This document shows positions 18,207 to 27,223 of a DNA stretch of 64,000 nucleotides, one piece after another. How positions within the stretch are numbered: the stretch's first letter is position 1; every line of letters starts with the position of its first letter. The DNA is from Paenibacillus glycanilyticus (lineage in GTDB: Bacteria; Bacillota; Bacilli; Paenibacillales; Paenibacillaceae): contig NZ_BSSQ01000006.1 in NCBI RefSeq assembly GCF_030161375.1, positions 248,001 to 312,000 on the forward strand, given 5' to 3'. The notes under the pieces are model-generated. The model saw only the letters and a program-made list of their open reading frames with translations, did not search any database and was not told the origin of the DNA. The position numbers were made by a program, and so were the translations under genes.

Positions 18207-19652
18207 GTGGACGGCATGAATAATTTAACGCTTCATACTGATAAGTATCAGATTAATATGATGTATGCCCATTGGAAGAATGGGACGGACGGGGAAGGCG
18301 CGGTATTCGAGGCGTTCTTCCGCAAGCTGCCGTTCGGCAATGGATACGCGGTGTTCGCGGGACTCGAGCGAATTGTTGATTTTATCCGCCACTTGAAGTT
18401 CGGCGAAGAAGAGCTCGCTTACCTGGCGCAGCAGGAAGAGAATTATGATTCGGGATTCCTCGAGTGCCTTCGGAGGTTTCAATTCAAAGGGAACGTGCAT
18501 GCGGTAGAGGAAGGTACGCTGGTGTTCCCGAATGAGCCAATCGTGCGGGTGGAAGGGACGATCTTCGAGACGCAGCTCGTGGAGACGGCGCTCCTTAACT
18601 TCATGAACTACCAGACGCTGATTGCGACCAAAGCTTCGCGGATCAAGCAGGTAGCAAACGGAGATATTTTGCTGGAGTTCGGGACAAGACGGGCGCAGGA
18701 AGCGGATGCGGCGGTATGGGGAGCGCGGGCTTCCTATATTGCGGGCTTCCACGCAACGTCCAATATGCATGCCGGCATGATGTTTGGCATCCCGACCAAA
18801 GGCACGCATGCCCATTCCTGGGTGCAGGGCCATGAATCGGAGGAGGAAGCTTTCCTCGCGTATGCGAAGGCTTTGCCCGACGGGGTAACGCTGCTCGTCG
18901 ATACGTACGATACGCTTCGCAGCGGCGTGCCCAACGCGATTAAGACGGCGCGTTATCTGGAGAGCATCGGCAAACGGCTTGGCGGCATCCGCCTCGATAG
19001 CGGCGACCTCGCTTACTTGTCCAAGGAAGCGCGTAAGCTGCTGGACTCGGCAGGGCTGCAGGATGCGAAGATCGTGGCTTCGAATGATCTGGATGAGACG
19101 CTTATCTTCAACTTGAAGGCCCAAGGCGCCAAGATTGATACATGGGGCGTTGGCACGCAGCTCATTACGGCGGCTGACCAGCCTTCGCTTGGCGGCGTGT
19201 ACAAGCTGACGGCCCGCGAGAAGAATGGCGAGTACATTCCGGTCATCAAGATTTCGGCGAATCCGGAGAAGGTATCGGCTCCCGGCAAGAAAGACGTATA
19301 CCGCATCATGAACAAAACAACGGGGCTGGCCGAAGCGGATTATATGACGCTGCATGACGAGACGGATGTCCGGGATGGGGAACGGATCAAGCTTTTTGAT
19401 CCGGTTCACCCGTATATTCACCGTTATATGAGCAATTACGAAGCGGTACCTCTATTGAAGCCGATTGTGGTGGAAGGCGAGATTGTATACGAACTCCCGC
19501 CGCTCGAAGAGATCCGCAATTACCATGAGCGGCAGCTTGCGATTTTCCGCCCGGAGATCCTGCGGAAGTTGAACCCGGATCTATATCCGGTTCACTTGAG
19601 CGAGCGGGCTTGGCAAGTGAAGATGGATCTGATCAAGGCCCATCAGGAGTAA
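18207..19652 (+). CDS. pncB: Nicotinate phosphoribosyltransferase
   Basis: Joins nicotinate and PRPP to nicotinate mononucleotide in NAD salvage. The family motifs TDKYQINMMYAHWKNG, LLEFGTRRAQEADAA, GTHAHSWVQ and GGIRLDSGDLAYLS (phosphate-binding) are intact; 481 residues is the usual length for the Gram-positive form. The start is uncertain: GTG 18207 begins MDGMNNLTLHTDKYQ, but the clear AGAGGAG lies about 15 bases upstream and ATG 18216 is also possible. Probably monocistronic between two hairpins. Confidence 0.95.
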   Translation: MDGMNNLTLHTDKYQINMMYAHWKNGTDGEGAVFEAFFRKLPFGNGYAVFAGLERIVDFIRHLKFGEEELAYLAQQEENYDSGFLECLRRFQFKGNVHAVEEGTLVFPNEPIVRVEGTIFETQLVETALLNFMNYQTLIATKASRIKQVANGDILLEFGTRRAQEADAAVWGARASYIAGFHATSNMHAGMMFGIPTKGTHAHSWVQGHESEEEAFLAYAKALPDGVTLLVDTYDTLRSGVPNAIKTARYLESIGKRLGGIRLDSGDLAYLSKEARKLLDSAGLQDAKIVASNDLDETLIFNLKAQGAKIDTWGVGTQLITAADQPSLGGVYKLTAREKNGEYIPVIKISANPEKVSAPGKKDVYRIMNKTTGLAEADYMTLHDETDVRDGERIKLFDPVHPYIHRYMSNYEAVPLLKPIVVEGEIVYELPPLEEIRNYHERQLAIFRPEILRKLNPDLYPVHLSERAWQVKMDLIKAHQE

Positions 19653-19655
19653 CCG

Positions 19656-19686
19656 GCGCATTAGCTTCGTGTTGAGGCTAATGCGC
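19656..19686. terminator. Hairpin between convergent pncB and the AraC-type gene
   Basis: GCGCATTAGC (19656-19665) pairs with GCTAATGCGC (19677-19686), a perfect 10 bp stem with an 11-base loop. No long T-run on either side, so it may act as a weak two-way terminator. Confidence 0.6.
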
Positions 19687-19691
19687 AAAGC

Positions 19692-20573
19692 TTAGCCATG
19701 CGAGAAACGCTGGCGGTATTTGCGCGGGGAGATGCCTTCGTATTTGGCGAAGCACGAAGTAAAGTAAGCGGCGGCATTGAAGCCGACCTCTTCGGCGATT
19801 CGCGCGATGGTATAGTTCGTCTGCAAGAGCAGCAGCTTCGACTGCTGAATGCGGAAGCGGAGCAGGAAGTCGAACGGTGAGCAGCCGAATTCCTTCTGCA
19901 TGCATCTGGCGATGTAGACGGGATGGAAGTTGATGCTCTCGCCAAGCTGCTGCGCGGTAATGTCCTCGCGGTAATGCTTCCGGAGGTAAGAAGCGGCAAG
20001 CTCCGCGCATTGGGCCGTAGGCGTAGAGCCCTGGGTCTCGATGGACGCGGATAGCTGCTCGATAATCTCCTGAAACAACACCTGCTGCTTCCAGCTGACG
20101 CTGCTTAAATGGTTGCCGTGGCCAAGCTCCATCAGCTGCTGGATGGGTTCGATGACCTTGGTCGGCTGCAGCAACCGGGTATATTGCGGTACTTGCTTGA
20201 TGAAGGTTTGCGTAGAGAAAATTTGGGGATTGAGCCCATGCGGCTCTCTCCCCTGTATAATACGCGGGGCATACTCCTCGGAAGCCGCCCACCGTCCTGT
20301 TGTCTGGAAGTGAAGCCAGTAATAGGCGGAGGGCTCTTCGCATGCTTTGGTCGCGTAATGATGATCGTCCGGCCTTAAGATAAGGGCTTCCCCTTCGCGT
20401 ACCTCGAATGTCGCCTCGCCTTCTCCCATATAGAGACAACCCTCGGTTACAACGAGCAGATCGAACACTCCGATCCGGTGCCGGCTTGGATGCTTGAATC
20501 CCGCAAGCGATTCGGTATAGCCGGATGCAATATAGTGCGGAAGCGGCGGAACTGTGAAGTGAAACAGCGTCAT
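19692..20573 (-). CDS. AraC/XylS-family transcriptional regulator
   Basis: A cupin-like sensor domain (about residues 1-130, with VTEGCLYMGEGEATFEVREGEA and RPDDHHYA) is followed by two helix-turn-helix motifs in the last 100 residues (DITAQQLGESINFHPVYIAR, TIARIAEEVGFNAAAYFTSC, ending SPRKYRQRF). The frame is open to 20804, but the ATG at 20573 gives the standard 293-residue domain layout; its ribosome site is weak (GGGTGCTC). It is divergent from the MATE gene and may regulate it; effector unknown, a sugar or aromatic compound would be typical. Confidence 0.9.
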   Translation of the reverse strand: MTLFHFTVPPLPHYIASGYTESLAGFKHPSRHRIGVFDLLVVTEGCLYMGEGEATFEVREGEALILRPDDHHYATKACEEPSAYYWLHFQTTGRWAASEEYAPRIIQGREPHGLNPQIFSTQTFIKQVPQYTRLLQPTKVIEPIQQLMELGHGNHLSSVSWKQQVLFQEIIEQLSASIETQGSTPTAQCAELAASYLRKHYREDITAQQLGESINFHPVYIARCMQKEFGCSPFDFLLRFRIQQSKLLLLQTNYTIARIAEEVGFNAAAYFTSCFAKYEGISPRKYRQRFSHG

Positions 20574-20758
20574 AGAGCACCCTTTTTTTACCCCATGCAG
20601 AGGTTTGAAATTTGAAAGTTTCGGTTGTAAAACTGATACATTACCCGAAGTATAGCATCTATAATATGAAATTGACATCACTATTACAGAGGCGTATTTT
20701 CGGATGCCGGGTAACTGACAATCGGCTGCAGCATGTGTACGCTCGGGAGGATTATATA

Positions 20759-22165
20759 ATGCAAAAGCGCGAACACAACAAGTTTTCGCTATGGATGCTT
20801 GCATGGCCGATTTTTATTGAATTATTTCTGCAATTTCTATTAGGAGCAGCCGATACGCTGCAGGTCAGCCGGATCTCCGACGATGCGGTTGCCGTTGTTG
20901 GATTCTCGACGCAGCTGTTCAGCGCTCTGATGACGTTATTTATGACCGTGGCGGGCGGGGCTGGTATTCTGATCGCGCAGCGGATTGGTTCGAGGAACAA
21001 CGAGGACGCCCGGACGATTGCCATTATGTCGGTAAAAGTCAGCGCCGTTATTGGCCTCGGAATCAGCGTGCTGCTGTACGCCATGCCGGGGCAGATTGCT
21101 TCGCTCCTGCAGCTGCCGGATGAATTAATGCCGTTGGCCAAAACCTATATCTCCATTGTTGGCGGCGGGATGGTGCTTGTGGCCGTCATGTCGGCGCTCA
21201 GCAATGCGATTCGCAATACGGGCAATACGAAAGGCCCGATGTATACCGCTATCGGCATGAACGTTATTCATGTCGGCATGAACTATGCGTTTATTTTCGG
21301 CAAGTTCGGATTTCCGGAGTGGGGGCTTAAGGGCGTTGCGATCTCCACGGACATCAGCCGCTTGCTTGCGGTTATTGTGCTCTTCATGATGTTCTTTGGC
21401 GCGTTCGCACGTCAGATTACGTTCCGCGACTTCTTCAAGTTGTTCGACCGCACGTTGTTCAAGGAGATTCTGAAGATCGGCTGGCCGATGGGCGTTAACA
21501 TGTCCTGCTGGGTGTTCTCGCAGCTTCTTATATTTACGTATATCGCGCGGCTTGGCGCTGTGGAGCTCTCGACGCGAACTTATATGAATACATTGGAGTC
21601 GTTCTGCTTCCTGCTTGGGTATTCTTTGGCGCTTGCGCTGCAGATTCAGATCGCTCATCTGTATGGGGCCGGCAAAGCGGAGGAGGCCTATCGGAATTCG
21701 TATCGGGCGCTGTGGATCGGACTTGGAATCGTGACAGTGAATGCGCTTGTGCTGTATTTGATCGGCGGCCATATTCTGAAGCTATTCACCAAGGATCCTG
21801 AGATTATCGCCATGGGCATATCCCTGCTCGGAATGAACCTGCTCCTGCAACCGGGCAAAATGCTCAACATGGGTATCGGCAATGCGCTGAATGCTGTCGG
21901 CGACACGCGTTACGTGATGTGGACATCGATTACTTCCATGACCTTGATTGCCTCTATTCTTTCTTATATATTTGGTATAACTCTGGGGTGGGGACTCGTT
22001 GGTATTTATGCTTGCATGATTCTCGACGAATATATTCGCGGCATATGGGTGCTTCAGCGGTGGAGGAAGAAGAAGTTTCTGAAGCCGGCTCAGGAGAAGA
22101 TGGCTGCCAGCTCGCCTAACACCGGCAGCAGCGGCGGCGGCACAAGCGTTACGTTAGAGGTGTAA
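20759..22165 (+). CDS. MATE-family efflux transporter
   Basis: A 468-residue membrane protein with about 12 helices. The first helix region reads WMLAWPIFIELFLQFLLGAA followed by DTLQVS, and the first half has VAVVGFSTQLFSALMTLF, typical of MATE/DinF-type exporters (Na+ or H+ antiport of drugs or metabolites). CGGGAGG lies 8 bases before the ATG at 20759; the open frame upstream to 20612 is non-coding by composition. The tail is Ser/Gly-rich. A -10 like TATAAT lies at 20660-20665. Divergent AraC-type gene; IF-3-like gene 28 bases downstream in the same direction. Confidence 0.92.
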   Translation: MQKREHNKFSLWMLAWPIFIELFLQFLLGAADTLQVSRISDDAVAVVGFSTQLFSALMTLFMTVAGGAGILIAQRIGSRNNEDARTIAIMSVKVSAVIGLGISVLLYAMPGQIASLLQLPDELMPLAKTYISIVGGGMVLVAVMSALSNAIRNTGNTKGPMYTAIGMNVIHVGMNYAFIFGKFGFPEWGLKGVAISTDISRLLAVIVLFMMFFGAFARQITFRDFFKLFDRTLFKEILKIGWPMGVNMSCWVFSQLLIFTYIARLGAVELSTRTYMNTLESFCFLLGYSLALALQIQIAHLYGAGKAEEAYRNSYRALWIGLGIVTVNALVLYLIGGHILKLFTKDPEIIAMGISLLGMNLLLQPGKMLNMGIGNALNAVGDTRYVMWTSITSMTLIASILSYIFGITLGWGLVGIYACMILDEYIRGIWVLQRWRKKKFLKPAQEKMAASSPNTGSSGGGTSVTLEV

Positions 22166-22193
22166 ACAGACCATAGAGGGAGTTAGCGGATTT

Positions 22194-22685
22194 ATGTTAA
22201 TTATGAATGAGAAGATAAAAGCAGCCGAGGTGCGCCTCACCGGTCTTGACGGTGAAGAGCTTGGCATCGTCTCCCGGGAAGAGGCGCTGCAGATGGCGAA
22301 GCAACTGAAGGTGGATCTCGTCTGCGAATCGCTCATGAGCAGTCCGCCGCCTTGCAAGCTGATCGTGCGCGGGGGCGCGAAGCAGCAGGCGAGCCAGCAG
22401 AAGCGCGCGGATAAGGTACAAAGCGGGCCGGCGAAGGTGAAGGAGCTGCGTCTTAGCGTCGACATCGAGCAGCATGATTACGACACGAAGCTGCGGCAGG
22501 CGGTGAAGTTGCTCGAAGCGGGCAACGCGGTGCAGCTGGTTATCCGCATCCAAGGCAAAGAGGGAGCACGGGCGAAAGAGCTGCTCGAGCAACTGCTGAA
22601 GGACTTGAAGCCTTATGGTGAGAAGCAGTCAGGTATCCAACTGAGCGGCAAACAAGCTGCGGTTCAAATTAATCCTATTAATTGA
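22194..22685 (+). CDS. Divergent translation initiation factor IF-3 paralogue
   Basis: 163 residues. The N-terminal domain resembles IF-3 (MNEKIKAAEVRLTGLDGEEL, later EALQMAKQLKVDLVC and SPPPCKLI), and the C-terminal half begins KELRLSVDIEQHDYDTKLRQ, as in IF-3C. The normally conserved RGREI segment of IF-3C is replaced by RIQGKEGARAKELLE. There is no infC-rpmI-rplT context (no L35 or L20 genes), and a normal ATG is used, unlike the rare start typical of true infC. So this is a second, diverged copy, co-oriented with a drug-transporter-like gene. Role unknown; ribosome-associated regulation is possible. Confidence 0.85.
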   Translation: MLIMNEKIKAAEVRLTGLDGEELGIVSREEALQMAKQLKVDLVCESLMSSPPPCKLIVRGGAKQQASQQKRADKVQSGPAKVKELRLSVDIEQHDYDTKLRQAVKLLEAGNAVQLVIRIQGKEGARAKELLEQLLKDLKPYGEKQSGIQLSGKQAAVQINPIN

Positions 22686-22722
22686 CAGCTAGTACCAATG
22701 GTGTATATGATAATGGTTATCA
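22682..22722 (+). promoter_or_regulatory. Promoter with overlapping Fur box
   Basis: -35 TTGACA at 22682-22687 (overlapping the stop of the IF-3-like gene), 18 bp spacer, -10 TATGAT at 22706-22711. A 7-1-7 inverted repeat TGATAAT-G-GTTATCA (22708-22722) overlaps the -10 and start region and differs from the Bacillus Fur consensus in one base. Iron-bound Fur would block the promoter. Confidence 0.7.
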
Positions 22723-22840
22723 ACTAGCGGAAACGGCTGCACCTTTTGGAGAGGAGCAGCATACGTTTCGCGAATGAAATATAAGCCTAGTATAAGTGAA
22801 AATTTATACGACCTTATATTTTTAGAAAAAGGAGAACCTA

Positions 22841-24559
22841 ATGCTTAAGAAGTTTTTTGCTTATTACCGGCCTTATCGCAAATTGTTCCTGCTCGACTTC
22901 TGTTGTGCCGTTATATTGGCTGTTCTGGAATTGTTCTTCCCGCTGGCCGTCAGTCATGTGATTGACGATCTTCTGCCGGATGGGAATCTGAAGTATATCA
23001 TCGGCGCTTGCGCGATTCTGCTCGCGATCTACGTGCTGAATACGTTCCTGTCGTTTGTCGTGACGTATTGGGGCCATATGCTTGGCATCAATATCGAGAC
23101 GGATATGCGCAAAAAGCTGTTCGACCATATACAGAAGCTGAGCTTCCGTTTCTTCGATAATACGAAGACCGGTCACCTGATCTCGCGTATGACGAACGAT
23201 CTGTTCGAGATTGGGGAAGTTGCCCATCATGGTCCGGAGGATATGTTTATCGCCGCTATGACGCTTGTTGGCGCGTTTGGCATTATGGCGTACATTAATC
23301 TGCCGCTGACGGTCATGACGTTTATCGTGGTTCCGATTATTATTTTGCTGGTTCTATTCTTCAACGGGAAAATGACCAAAGCAACGCATCGGTTGTTCGG
23401 CGACATGGCGGACTTTAACGCTCGCGTTGAAGATACGGTTGGCGGCATTCGCGTCGTTCAAGCTTTCTCGAACGAGAAGCATGAGAGCAAGCTGTTCGCG
23501 GGCAACAACAGCCGGTTCCGTCAGGCGAAGCTTATCTCTTACAAAATCATCGGCCTCAACTCGTCCATCACGTACATGCTGATGAGATTGGTTACGCTGT
23601 TTGTCTTGCTCGCCGGTACTTGGTTCGTTATTAATGAAAATTTGCAATACGGGGAATTTGTCGCGTTTGTGTTGATGACGAATATTTTCTTCAAGCCGAT
23701 CGAGAAGATTAATGCCGTTATTGAAAGTTATCCGCGCGGCATCGCGGGCTTCCGCCGTTATGTGGAACTGCTCGAGACCGAGCCGGATGTGGCGGATGCG
23801 CCAAATGCGTTGGCGGTTGACCAGTTGCACGGCGATATCGAATACCGCAACGTGACGTTTGGTTACGAGGGCGAGTCGAAGGTGCTCAAAGGCGTAAGCC
23901 TCTCGATTCGGGCAGGCGAGACGGTTGCTTTCGTTGGCCCGTCCGGCGCCGGCAAAACAACGCTTTGCAGTCTACTGCCGCGCTTCTATGAAGTAGAGGG
24001 AGGCAGCATCTCGGTGGATGGTCACGATATTCGAGACCTGGAGCTGGAGTCGCTCCGCAAGCAGATCGGCATTGTGCAGCAGGATGTGTTCCTGTTCGCT
24101 GGTACAATCCGCGACAACATCACGTACGGCAAACTTGGCGCTTCCGACGCCGATATTATGGAAGCGGCGCGCCGCGCGCGTCTGGAAGAATTCATTGCTT
24201 CCCAACCGGATGGTCTGGATACGGTAGTCGGGGAGCGTGGCGTGAAGTTGTCCGGCGGCCAGAAGCAGCGGATGGCGATTGCCCGCATGTTCCTGAAGAA
24301 CCCGCCGATCCTGATCCTGGACGAAGCGACATCCGCGCTCGATACCGAGACGGAACAAGCGATCCAGCAGTCGCTCGCGGAATTGTCCGAAGGACGCACG
24401 ACGCTTGTAATCGCGCATCGTCTGGCGACGATCAAGAACGCCGACCGCATCGTGGTCGTGACCGAGAACGGCATTACCGAACAGGGCCGGCACGAGGAGC
24501 TTGTGGCAACGGGCGGCATCTACAGCCGCTTGCACCAAGCGCAGTTTGGAGCTTTGTAA
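22841..24559 (+). CDS. ABC exporter, permease fused to ATPase (MsbA/Sav1866 type)
   Basis: 572 residues. The membrane domain with six helices spans about 1-315, and the ATPase domain about 335-570. Walker A GPSGAGKTT, Q-loop QQDVFLFAGT, signature LSGGQKQRMAIAR, Walker B ILILDEATSALD and the H-loop VIAHRLATI are all intact, so it should form an active homodimer. The start ATG follows AAAAAGGAGAA. A Fur-box promoter lies 120 bp upstream, suggesting expression at low iron, for example for export of a siderophore, peptide or lipid. The substrate cannot be read from sequence. Confidence 0.93.
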   Translation: MLKKFFAYYRPYRKLFLLDFCCAVILAVLELFFPLAVSHVIDDLLPDGNLKYIIGACAILLAIYVLNTFLSFVVTYWGHMLGINIETDMRKKLFDHIQKLSFRFFDNTKTGHLISRMTNDLFEIGEVAHHGPEDMFIAAMTLVGAFGIMAYINLPLTVMTFIVVPIIILLVLFFNGKMTKATHRLFGDMADFNARVEDTVGGIRVVQAFSNEKHESKLFAGNNSRFRQAKLISYKIIGLNSSITYMLMRLVTLFVLLAGTWFVINENLQYGEFVAFVLMTNIFFKPIEKINAVIESYPRGIAGFRRYVELLETEPDVADAPNALAVDQLHGDIEYRNVTFGYEGESKVLKGVSLSIRAGETVAFVGPSGAGKTTLCSLLPRFYEVEGGSISVDGHDIRDLELESLRKQIGIVQQDVFLFAGTIRDNITYGKLGASDADIMEAARRARLEEFIASQPDGLDTVVGERGVKLSGGQKQRMAIARMFLKNPPILILDEATSALDTETEQAIQQSLAELSEGRTTLVIAHRLATIKNADRIVVVTENGITEQGRHEELVATGGIYSRLHQAQFGAL

Positions 24560-24569
24560 TATTGATGGA

Positions 24570-24603
24570 AAGAACGTGCCTTGAGGCACGTTCTTTTTTT
24601 ATT
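24570..24603 (+). terminator. Terminator after the ABC exporter
   Basis: AAGAACGTGCC (24570-24580), loop TTGA, GGCACGTTCTT (24585-24595), then a T-run. Perfect 11 bp stem. Confidence 0.95.
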
Positions 24604-24708
24604 GCTTCCTAATGGTACAGGCTGTCACTAAATAGAAGGAGATGAATACTATAAGGTTGTACAAGGGAGGTAATAAAATTTCTCCCTGAACTTAAGGGGG
24701 AATGGATT

Positions 24709-25305
24709 ATGGCTTTACCTTTGTTGACCGTGGATGTGTATGCTCTCTTTACGAAAAATGCGAAATTAGGAAGCTCAGTAGCTGAAAGACAAAAACGATT
24801 TCAGGCTGATCTTGATAATGCCAATCGGGTGTGGAAAACAGGATTTATTAATAATGGCAGCGTCCAATGTAATATTCAGTTTGTTAATGCGGGGATTTAT
24901 AATTATTCCGACACTAAGACAATCAATTCAGAGACTATCCCGTATCCACCGTTTCCTGGAGACGTTAATAGTTTGATAAACCAGTTTAGAGCAAGATCTG
25001 GTATTAAAAAACGTGCAATCTTTGTTGTATATGTAAGTGGAAATAAATTCAAATCTGGGGATATTGGTCTTGGGGGTTATCAATTTATTGGTTCAGATTA
25101 TTGGGGCAAAGTTGCACTAACGAATTTGGCTGCTGACAATATTAATAAGTTCACTTTTGCTCATGAAGCAGGTCATGTCTTTGGCTTGGGACATAGTGGG
25201 TTATCGAATAATATTATGAATGCTCCTGTTACTTCGAGCAGTCCTCTGGTCACTACCAGTCAATGTACGACAGCCAGAAAAAGTAAGGTTATCAGAGGGA
25301 ATTAG
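24709..25305 (+). CDS. Metzincin-type zinc metalloprotease without signal peptide
   Basis: 198 residues. The zinc site HEAGHVFGLGH (152-162) follows the HExxHxxGxxH metzincin pattern, and NNIM with Met170 looks like the Met-turn. No export signal is present: the protein starts MALPLLTVDVYALF. Codon use is more AT-rich than the flanking genes, suggesting transfer. It stands alone between two terminators. It could be a cytoplasmic protease, a toxin-like effector exported without a classical signal, or a gene that lost its signal sequence. Subfamily not recognised. Confidence 0.8.
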   Translation: MALPLLTVDVYALFTKNAKLGSSVAERQKRFQADLDNANRVWKTGFINNGSVQCNIQFVNAGIYNYSDTKTINSETIPYPPFPGDVNSLINQFRARSGIKKRAIFVVYVSGNKFKSGDIGLGGYQFIGSDYWGKVALTNLAADNINKFTFAHEAGHVFGLGHSGLSNNIMNAPVTSSSPLVTTSQCTTARKSKVIRGN

Positions 25306-25325
25306 TCGGATCGAGGTTATATAGA

Positions 25326-25356
25326 AAACCGCCTTAAATAAAGGTGGTTTTTTTGT
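25326..25356 (+). terminator. Terminator after the metzincin gene
   Basis: AAACCGCCTT (25326-25335), loop AAATA, AAGGTGGTTT (25341-25350) with one G-U pair, then TTTTG. Confidence 0.92.
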
Positions 25357-25485
25357 TGTAACAATTGCTGGTTGGGAGAAAGAGGCCTTGCACCCACAAG
25401 TCGTGCATTGACGATCCGCGCGTTGCATAGTACATTGGTCACAGCTAACAAAAGGATAGTAAAGAGATAGAGGGAGAGGACTATA

Positions 25486-25956
25486 TTGTCGACGACAGCT
25501 GTAAAAGAATTGTCCCCGCTTGTAGCGGCGCTTGAACTGAAGCCTCATGTAGAGGGCGGTTGGTATAAGGAGATTTGGAAGGCGAACTTTGAAATTCCGC
25601 AGGCGGTATTGGGAGAGCCGTATTCCGGGCCGCGGTTTGCCGCGAGCTCGATTTATTTCTTGCTGCATCCGGGCGAGGAATCGGATTGGCATACGGTACA
25701 CTCGGATGAGTTGTGGCTGTGGCATTCCGGCAGCCCGCTATTGTTGACGCTTGGCGGTACGGAAGAAGATCCGGAGACGCGCGAAGAGATTATTGTGGGA
25801 GGCGACGTTGCGAATGGCCAGCATCCGCAAGCGCTTGTGCCTGCAACCGAATGGCAGAAGGCGCGCCCGCTTGGCGATGAGCCGGTGCTTGTATCCTGCA
25901 TCGTAGCGCCGGGCTTCCATTACGATGACTTTAAGCTGATTGAACGTAAATTTTAA
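25486..25956 (+). CDS. Cupin protein of the DUF985 family
   Basis: 156 residues in a single cupin fold. Typical DUF985 features are LKPHVEGGWYKEIW at the N-terminus, SSIYFLLHPGE, the double motif WHTVHSDELWLWHSG and the C-terminal VAPGFHYDDFKL. The TTG start at 25486 has GGGAGAGGA just upstream. Homologues are small metal-binding or sugar-epimerase-like proteins without a settled role. Its stop overlaps the start of the MFS gene by one base, so the two are translationally coupled. Confidence 0.88.
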   Translation: MSTTAVKELSPLVAALELKPHVEGGWYKEIWKANFEIPQAVLGEPYSGPRFAASSIYFLLHPGEESDWHTVHSDELWLWHSGSPLLLTLGGTEEDPETREEIIVGGDVANGQHPQALVPATEWQKARPLGDEPVLVSCIVAPGFHYDDFKLIERKF

Positions 25957-27170
25957 TGCCCGCAGAGAAACTTTGGACGCGAAACTTCCTGCTGCTGGCG
26001 CTCGCTAACTTATTCTTGTTCTTTGCTCTCGAAATGCTGCTCCCAACGCTTCCGATCTTCGCGGAAGAGCATGGGGGAAGCGGTTCGCAGATCGGCATGA
26101 TGCTCGGCATCTTCACTTTCTCGGCGGTCGTGTCTCGGCTTCTGATCGGGTTTGGGCTCAAGCGGTTCGGTAAAAGAAAGCTGCTCCTCATCGGCGTAGC
26201 GATTTGCATCATCGGCATGGCCGGTTATTTCACAGCCGCTTCGATCTCGGCTTTGCTTGCTCTACGCGTTGTTCACGGCTTTGGCTTTGGTATCGCCACT
26301 GCCTTATACGGCACGCTTGTATCGGACGCCATTCCTGCCGCTCGGCGGGGAGAAGGCATGGGCTACTTTGTCATGGGTAATGCGGTATCCTTCTCCATCG
26401 GGCCTTTCTTAGGCTTATGGCTGCTAGATCAATTTGATTATGCCGGTTTGTTTGGCGTAGGCGTAATCTTCCTAGTGATCGCGTTATTGCTTACGCTTCT
26501 CGTTCGTCAGCCGCGCGTGCAGACGGGGGAGATGGCCGGCATCTCGGAAGCAGCGGCTTCTGCCGAAGTCATGTCTGCCGGTGGCGCTAAGCCTTCGCCT
26601 TGGGCGGAGATTATTGAGCCAAAAGCGGTCATCCCATCGACACTCGGCATGCTCGTTGGTTTTGCGTTTGGCGGCATGCTCAGCTTCGTAACGTTGTTCG
26701 CCAAGGACATTGGCATTGAGCAGACGGGTTACTTTTTCCTCGTTGTTGCGATCAGCGAAGTGCTGATTCGCTTCATTAGCGGTCCGTTGTTTGATCGGAG
26801 AGGACCTTTCTGGGTATTGTTCCCCACCGCAGTATTCTGTATGATCGCTTGCGTGATCTTGTATTACACGGATTCGATGGGGATGTTGATGCTTGCCGGC
26901 GTGTTCTACGGCGCAGGTTTTGGCGCGATGTTCCCGGCCTTGCAGGCTTGGATCATCAACATTGTTCATCCGGAGCGCCGCGGCGTTGCAACGGCAACCT
27001 ATTACAACTTCTTCGATATCGGAATCGGCGCAGGCTCGATTCTGCTCGGCGTTGTAGTATCCGCGACGAGCTACACGACGATGTTCCTGCTGTCGGGCAT
27101 TTTGTACGTTTTGTTTTTGGTGGTATATTTCGTGTACTTGAGCCGTCAACGCGCTCGGGCTAGAGGTTAA
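25956..27170 (+). CDS. MFS transporter
   Basis: 404 residues with about 12 membrane helices. The first helix is followed by FALEMLLPTLPIFAEEHGGS, and the cytoplasmic motif A-like region reads LLIGFGLKRFGKRKLLLIG. A central cytoplasmic loop (about 185-215) is Ala/Ser/Glu-rich. The ATG overlaps the stop of the cupin gene (TAATG). It resembles drug/H+ antiporters; the substrate is unknown and may be linked to the cupin protein. Confidence 0.9.
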   Translation: MPAEKLWTRNFLLLALANLFLFFALEMLLPTLPIFAEEHGGSGSQIGMMLGIFTFSAVVSRLLIGFGLKRFGKRKLLLIGVAICIIGMAGYFTAASISALLALRVVHGFGFGIATALYGTLVSDAIPAARRGEGMGYFVMGNAVSFSIGPFLGLWLLDQFDYAGLFGVGVIFLVIALLLTLLVRQPRVQTGEMAGISEAAASAEVMSAGGAKPSPWAEIIEPKAVIPSTLGMLVGFAFGGMLSFVTLFAKDIGIEQTGYFFLVVAISEVLIRFISGPLFDRRGPFWVLFPTAVFCMIACVILYYTDSMGMLMLAGVFYGAGFGAMFPALQAWIINIVHPERRGVATATYYNFFDIGIGAGSILLGVVVSATSYTTMFLLSGILYVLFLVVYFVYLSRQRARARG

Positions 27171-27176
27171 ATGGGG

Positions 27177-27205
27177 AAGCGGTGCCTGTGGGCACCGCTT
27201 TTTCT
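27177..27205 (+). terminator. Terminator after the MFS gene
   Basis: AAGCGGTGCC (27177-27186), loop TGTG, GGCACCGCTT (27191-27200), then TTTCT. Confidence 0.92.
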
Positions 27206-27223
27206 GTTGGAGTTGAGGTGCAC

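Noticed and set aside
18225..19421. 398-residue antisense frame over pncB
   Set aside because: Arg/His-rich shadow of a GC-rich gene without ribosome site or domain.
24642..24689. 15-residue leader peptide before the metzincin gene
   Set aside because: The AAGGAG abuts the ATG with almost no spacing and the frame has no other support.
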